Source: Desulfosarcina sp. (GTDB lineage: Bacteria; Desulfobacterota; Desulfobacteria; Desulfobacterales; Desulfosarcinaceae). From it: a stretch of 8,877 bases of DNA. Below, piece after piece: positions 5,760-8,877 of this stretch (positions are counted from its first letter, which is position 1; the number at the start of each line of letters is the position of its first letter). Below the pieces are notes generated by a model. That model ran no database searches, was not told the DNA's origin, and saw nothing but the letters and a program-made list of their open reading frames with translations. The stretch is from positions 1 through 8,877 of the forward strand of contig DAOWNV010000097.1 in assembly GCA_030642405.1 (NCBI GenBank), written 5' to 3'. A program made the position numbers and the translations under genes.

Positions 5760-7028
5760 TCAGCATAACAAGCGCTGCAAATAGTCGAGGCCCTGATGGA
5801 AAGTTGCGTCATTCATATGCATGAATGAGAGACAAAAGCAGGAGCGCGCCTCCGATGAGAAAGAGAACGCTTCCCCAGGGGTCCAAGGAACCTGGGGGAG
5901 GTTTATTTCCCTGCTGCACCTGATCCATAAGCTGTATCCGGCCTGATGGGGTAGAATGCTCAGATCGGGGGCGTGCTGTAGGATTTCAAATAAACGGCTT
6001 TTACGTCGTTTGATCTCGGTTCTTATCCGAGCCAGGTGCTTTCCATAGAGCCCCTGTTTTATAAATTCCCGCATACAGCGTTGCATCAGACCGAACGAAG
6101 CTATATCAGAAGAAAACTTTGCATATAGAAACTTATCATAGAGGTTTTTCGGCACCACAATAAAACCTAACCGAATTCCTGACACCGTTGTCTGGGAAAG
6201 CGATTTGATATGAATCGTCTGTTCCGGGCAGATATCGACAAAACGAGCACCGGTGTTCTGCCTGAAGTCAGACAGAAAATCATCTTCGATGATGTAGAAA
6301 TCATGTTTGCGGGCCAGTTTTGCCAGGGCTTCTTTTTTAGCCTGACTGTAGGCAATACCTGTAGGGTTGTGCACCGTCGGCATGGCGTAGAAAAGGCGGA
6401 AATTGTTGTTCAGTTCTTGTTGAAACTGCTCTATGTTCGGACCGTCGTTTTCCATCATGACAAAGTGTCGAGCCCTGAAAAGGGAGATGGCGCCGGGGTA
6501 GGTTGGGTCTTCAAAAAGGATGGATTCGGAAATATTGGTACCGAATACCTTCGCAACCAGATCAAGACCCTGCTGGGCACCGGAGATGATTATCATGCGT
6601 GCAGCAGGCACGTGGTAAAAATGACTCAATACATCAATCAGCTCGGGATCGCCTTCAGCCGATGTCGGTGCCAGGGCTTTGGCCTGCTTATCTTTGAACA
6701 ACTGATTGAAAACCGCCTGAACCTGTTCATAGGGAAAGAGACTCTCGTCCAGGTAATCCGTATGAAAATCAAAAATTCCCTTGGGTCTATAAACTTTTTC
6801 AGGGAAACGGATATAGGTGCCGCTACCAACCCTGTTTTCAATTAATCCCTCCTGTTTCAAAGTGTCAAATGCGCGGTGTACAGTGAGTTTATTGCATTTA
6901 AAATCGATTGCGAATTTTCGGATGGAGGGGATCTTTTCTCCAGGGGTGTAATCCCCGGCTACGATTCGCTCCCGAATTGTATCGGCAATGGCCTGGTATC
7001 CTGATGGTCTTGTTTTCATGCTTGACAT
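5760..7028 (-). CDS. MocR/GntR-family regulator, PdxR-like by position, with degraded PLP site
   Basis: This 422-residue protein has a GntR winged helix-turn-helix (residues about 9-73: AIADTIRERIVAGDYTPGEK, IPSIRKFAID, KLTVHRAFDTLKQEGLI, GSGTYI) fused to a class I aminotransferase-like domain, the MocR architecture. Visible landmarks are SGAQQGLDLVAKVF (149-162), EDPTYPGA (173-180), HNPTG (220-224), IIEDDF (246-251) and GIRLGF (284-289). MocR proteins such as GabR and PdxR bind PLP through a lysine in an S-x-S-K motif. Here the motif is SLSQTT with Gln279 at that position. The usual Tyr of EDDY is Phe251, and the Arg of IRLSF is Cys399. The gene is divergent from pdxS-pdxT, so control of PLP synthesis is the likely role. 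No clear ribosome binding site is seen. ATG at 7019 (MKTRPSG) is an alternative start. The length is slightly short for the family. Confidence 0.88.
   Translation of the reverse strand: MSSMKTRPSGYQAIADTIRERIVAGDYTPGEKIPSIRKFAIDFKCNKLTVHRAFDTLKQEGLIENRVGSGTYIRFPEKVYRPKGIFDFHTDYLDESLFPYEQVQAVFNQLFKDKQAKALAPTSAEGDPELIDVLSHFYHVPAARMIIISGAQQGLDLVAKVFGTNISESILFEDPTYPGAISLFRARHFVMMENDGPNIEQFQQELNNNFRLFYAMPTVHNPTGIAYSQAKKEALAKLARKHDFYIIEDDFLSDFRQNTGARFVDICPEQTIHIKSLSQTTVSGIRLGFIVVPKNLYDKFLYAKFSSDIASFGLMQRCMREFIKQGLYGKHLARIRTEIKRRKSRLFEILQHAPDLSILPHQAGYSLWIRCSREINLPQVPWTPGEAFSFSSEARSCFCLSFMHMNDATFHQGLDYLQRLLC
7022..7027 (+). other. TTGACA at the regulator start, probably not the pdxS -35
   Basis: A perfect TTGACA on the plus strand falls inside the first codons of the divergent regulator. 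At a 17-bp spacer the matching hexamer is TATTTG (7045-7050), a poor -10, whereas the good TATAAT sites lie 29-34 bp away. It may be fortuitous or a minor second promoter for pdxS. Confidence 0.25.
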
Positions 7029-7039
7029 ATATCATACAT

Positions 7040-7067
7040 TTGAATATTTGTACTATTATAATATAAT
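7040..7067 (+). promoter_or_regulatory. Candidate pdxS-pdxT promoter
   Basis: TTGAAT (7040-7045) is followed after 16 bp by a perfect TATAAT (7062-7067). A second overlapping TATAAT lies at 7057-7062. Transcription would start near 7074, leaving about 100 nt of leader before the pdxS ATG. The -10 abuts the left half-site of the inverted repeat at 7067-7094, so a bound regulator could occlude or contact RNA polymerase. Confidence 0.6.
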
Positions 7068-7084
7068 GAATGACACACTGTAAA
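7055..7084 (-). promoter_or_regulatory. Candidate promoter of the divergent regulator gene
   Basis: On the minus strand TTTACA (7084-7079, 5 of 6 matches to TTGACA) is followed after 18 bp by a perfect TATAAT (7060-7055). Transcription would start near 7048, about 20 nt before the ATG at 7028. Its -10 overlaps that of the pdxS promoter, so the two promoters probably compete. Its -35 lies between the two operator half-sites, which suggests autoregulation. Confidence 0.55.
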
Positions 7085-7094
7085 CCGTCATTCA
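7067..7094. promoter_or_regulatory. Inverted-repeat operator candidate for the MocR-type regulator
   Basis: TGAATGAC (7067-7074) and GTCATTCA (7087-7094) are perfect inverted copies separated by 12 bp, with half-site centres 20 bp apart, close to two helical turns. They sit in the spacer between the divergent regulator and pdxS, overlapping the pdxS -10/start region and bracketing the regulator's own -35. Dimeric GntR/MocR regulators commonly use paired half-sites at such spacing. Assignment to this regulator is inferred from position. Confidence 0.5.
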
Positions 7095-7172
7095 ATTAAA
7101 ACCGTTTGGTTCTACAGGAAAATCGAACGAATAATCAGCCTAATCCGGATACTTGGAAGAAAGGAATTCACC

Positions 7173-8042
7173 ATGGCAAGAGAACGACTCAACAAAGGTT
7201 TTGCAGAAATGTTTAAAAATGGTGTGATCATGGACGTTACCAATGTCGAACAGTCCAGGATTGCCGAGGAGGCCGGAGCATGTGCGGTGATGGCATTGGA
7301 GCGGGTACCATCCGATATTCGCAGCGACGGTCAGGTGGCACGCATGAGTGATCCGGCCATGATCCAGAGCATTATGGATGCGGTGACCATTCCAGTGATG
7401 GCCAAAGTACGCATCGGCCATTTCATGGAAGCCCGCATCCTGCAGGCCATGGGTGTTGATTTTGTGGACGAGAGTGAAGTACTCACCCCGGCCGACGAAG
7501 CACGTCATGTGGACAAGAGTCAGTTTGAAGTTCCCTTTGTATGTGGTGCACGTAATCTGGGTGAGGCACTACGCCGCATCGATGAAGGCGCGGTCATGGT
7601 TCGAACCAAAGGAGAAGCCGGAACCGGCAACATAGTCAACGCCGTAACGCATTCCAGGGCAATTACAGAGGAGCTTCAAGCCTTAAAGGGTATGGACGAA
7701 CATCAACTTTCTCAATTGGCCGGTGAGATGCGCGTACCTATACTTTTGGTCAAGGAGACACGAGATCTCGGCCGCCTTTCGGTCGTTAATTTTGCTGCAG
7801 GAGGTATAGCCACCCCGGCCGACTCCGCGTTGATGATGGCAATGGGCTCCGACGGGGTCTTTGTGGGGTCGGGTATTTTTAAATCGGAAACGCCTGCCAA
7901 AATGGCACATGCCATAGTGCAGTCTGTTATTCACTACCAGGATCCGGCCAAACTCGTTGAAATTTCAAAAGGCCTGGGAAGTGCCATGATAGGGTTGGAG
8001 AACAGCGCACTTGATGTCAAAATGGCTGAACGCGGCGTGTAG
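7173..8042 (+). CDS. pdxS: Pyridoxal 5'-phosphate synthase, synthase subunit PdxS
   Basis: PdxS makes PLP from ribose 5-phosphate (or ribulose 5-phosphate), glyceraldehyde 3-phosphate and ammonia supplied by PdxT. It forms a cytoplasmic dodecamer decorated by PdxT. The 289-residue protein is a (beta/alpha)8 barrel of normal length (about 290-295). Its key residues can be read: Asp21 in NGVIMDVTN, Lys78 in MAKVRIGHFMEA and Lys146 in RTKGEAGTGN, equivalent to Asp24, Lys81 and Lys149 of the B. subtilis enzyme (numbering from memory). The phosphate-binding FAAGGIATPADSALMMAMG (208-226) and GVFVGSGIFKS segments are intact. AGGA lies 7 nt before the ATG. It is the first gene of a two-gene operon with pdxT (36-bp gap) and is divergent from the MocR-type regulator. 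Confidence 0.98.
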   Translation: MARERLNKGFAEMFKNGVIMDVTNVEQSRIAEEAGACAVMALERVPSDIRSDGQVARMSDPAMIQSIMDAVTIPVMAKVRIGHFMEARILQAMGVDFVDESEVLTPADEARHVDKSQFEVPFVCGARNLGEALRRIDEGAVMVRTKGEAGTGNIVNAVTHSRAITEELQALKGMDEHQLSQLAGEMRVPILLVKETRDLGRLSVVNFAAGGIATPADSALMMAMGSDGVFVGSGIFKSETPAKMAHAIVQSVIHYQDPAKLVEISKGLGSAMIGLENSALDVKMAERGV

Positions 8043-8078
8043 GATTTTGAAAAGAGATTAAACAGGAATTCAATCGGT

Positions 8079-8636
8079 ATGAAGGTAGGACTGCTCGGTT
8101 TACAAGGGGCCTTTTTGGATCATATCCCTCACTTCGACCACCTTGGAGTTGCACACACCATCGTTCGCGATAATAAGGGACTTGATGAGATCGACTGTCT
8201 GGTCATCCCAGGTGGTGAAAGCACTGTAATGAGCAAATTTTTAAAAGAGTTTGGTATGCTTTCACACTTAAAAGATTGTATTGCCGGTGGAATGCCGGTT
8301 TGGGGCGTTTGTGCCGGTTCCATCCTCCTTGCAGAAACTGTGGACGGGGAGCCGGGCACCTTGGGCTCTCTTCCAATAAAAATTACCCGAAACGCTTACG
8401 GACGGCAGATCGACAGCCGCCGGCATCTCATCGATATTCCGTTATTTGGTCGACACGATTTCCAGGCTGTTTTCATCAGGGCTCCAAGAATTGAGGTAAC
8501 TGACAACAAGGTGGTTGTCCACGCAGTGTTGGGAGAAGATCCGGTATTTGTTCAAAAAGGTTCTGTCATGGCGACCACATTCCACCCTGAATTGAATGAA
8601 GATCATCAGTTTCACGAATATTTTTTGTCGCTGTGA
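8079..8636 (+). CDS. pdxT: Pyridoxal 5'-phosphate synthase, glutaminase subunit PdxT
   Basis: PdxT is the class I glutaminase that hydrolyses glutamine and channels ammonia to PdxS. The 185-residue protein has the family's usual length (about 185-200). It opens with MKVGLLGLQGAFLDH and has the oxyanion-region PGGESTVM (44-51). The nucleophile Cys78 lies in VWGVCAGSILLAE, and the catalytic His169-x-Glu171 pair lies in TTFHPEL. The RNAYGRQIDS segment (104-113), which contributes to the glutaminase/PdxS interface, is also present. The usual GTCAG reads GVCAG, a mild variation that keeps the nucleophile elbow. AGGA lies 11 nt before the ATG, a longer spacing than for pdxS, which could lower its translation relative to the synthase subunit. 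It is followed by a strong terminator. Confidence 0.97.
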   Translation: MKVGLLGLQGAFLDHIPHFDHLGVAHTIVRDNKGLDEIDCLVIPGGESTVMSKFLKEFGMLSHLKDCIAGGMPVWGVCAGSILLAETVDGEPGTLGSLPIKITRNAYGRQIDSRRHLIDIPLFGRHDFQAVFIRAPRIEVTDNKVVVHAVLGEDPVFVQKGSVMATTFHPELNEDHQFHEYFLSL

Positions 8637-8687
8637 TTATTACCGTAAATCTTCCGCAAATCGTTGGTTTTGATTCTTCAGTTTGAT

Positions 8688-8726
8688 AAAACAGACCTCG
8701 TGGTAAGTTGTCACGAGGTCTGTTTT
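8688..8726. terminator. Bidirectional intrinsic terminator between pdxT and the thiolase gene
   Basis: AAAACAGACCTCGTG (8688-8702) and CACGAGGTCTGTTTT (8712-8726) form a perfect 15-bp stem with a 9-nt loop. Each strand ends in TTTT, so it can serve both pdxT (stop at 8636) and the convergent thiolase-family gene (stop at 8743). Confidence 0.88.
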
Positions 8727-8742
8727 ACTTATAGGACTACTT

Positions 8743-8877
8743 CTAATCCCTTCCGATTAACGAAACGGCACACACGTTCCAGGACGGCATGCCGCCCAGG
8801 TTGTGGGTCAGGCCAATCCGGGCGTTCTTGACCTGCCGCTCCTCGGGGACCCGTTCCAGGAGCTGCTCGTACATGGC
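8743..8877 (-). CDS. Thiolase-family protein, C-terminal fragment
   Basis: The minus strand from the window edge to the TAG at 8745-8743 encodes 44 residues ending a larger protein. The segment RIGLTHNLGGMPSWNVCAVS (residues 20-39 of the fragment) matches the C-terminal active-site region of thiolases of the SCP-x/acetyl-CoA acyltransferase type. There a G-x-x-H-N-x-G-G motif provides the catalytic His, and a later Cys (here VCAVS) acts as the acid/base. Such enzymes cleave 3-oxoacyl-CoA in fatty acid or aromatic degradation. The pathway here cannot be told from 44 residues, and the rest of the gene lies outside the window. Confidence 0.75.
   Translation of the reverse strand, partial: AMYEQLLERVPEERQVKNARIGLTHNLGGMPSWNVCAVSLIGRD

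Noticed and set aside
6210..6845. 211-codon plus-strand open frame inside the regulator gene
   Set aside because: It lies fully antisense to the MocR-type gene, whose motifs are clear, and its own translation shows no recognisable family.
7019..7039. Mini-ORF (MYDICQA) upstream of the regulator, overlapping ATG 7019 as ATGA
   Set aside because: Only seven codons in AT-rich promoter DNA with no ribosome binding site; chance occurrence is likely.
7140..7508. 122-codon minus-strand open frame over the start of pdxS
   Set aside because: It is antisense to the catalytic N-terminal half of pdxS, rich in His and Cys in the way shadow frames are, with no start signal.
1..8877. CRISPR array, tRNA/rRNA genes, insertion sequence or phage genes
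   Set aside because: No regularly spaced direct repeats, cloverleaf-like segments, transposase motifs or phage structural proteins were seen on either strand.

Overview
The window looks like chromosomal DNA of a Gram-negative, probably anaerobic, deltaproteobacterium-like organism (Desulfobacterota / Desulfobacterales). This is a judgement from protein style and gene content: an accessory TPR/J-domain/GrpE-like chaperone cluster, a DXP-independent PLP synthase, and a thiolase with a CoA-ligand-type C-terminus. No rRNA or other taxonomic marker beyond two ribosomal proteins is present. Most of the window is GC-balanced. One gene, at 4016-4609, is clearly AT-richer than its neighbours.

Region 1 (1-3744, minus strand) is one apparent transcription unit read right to left. 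It begins with a candidate promoter near 3718-3744. It encodes a large TPR-type repeat protein with a CxCxxC knot and an acidic patch near its C-terminus, then a 103-residue J-domain-like protein that lacks the HPD motif, then a diverged GrpE-like nucleotide exchange factor that runs off the left edge. An Hsp70 partner may lie just beyond the edge, but it is not visible here.

Region 2 (3745-4730, plus strand) is a stretch of roughly 270 bp with no convincing gene, followed by an AT-rich class I SAM-dependent methyltransferase that looks like a late arrival. Region 3 (4667-5661, plus strand) is the standard rplM-rpsI ribosomal protein operon, with a TTGACA-containing upstream region and a strong intrinsic terminator.

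Region 4 (5726-8726) is a vitamin B6 locus. A GntR/MocR-type regulator on the minus strand is divergent from pdxS-pdxT on the plus strand. PdxS and PdxT together form the glutamine-dependent PLP synthase, and all expected catalytic residues are visible. The regulator has the overall MocR architecture, but its aminotransferase-like domain has lost the PLP-binding lysine (Gln instead), the active-site Tyr (Phe) and the carboxylate-binding Arg (Cys). The 144-bp divergent spacer holds overlapping promoters and an 8-bp inverted repeat with half-site centres 20 bp apart, a good operator candidate. A long perfect hairpin separates pdxT from the C-terminal end of a convergent thiolase-family gene at the right edge.

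The two most notable observations are the regulator with a degraded PLP site next to the PLP synthase genes, and the HPD-less J protein sitting between a TPR protein and a GrpE-like protein.
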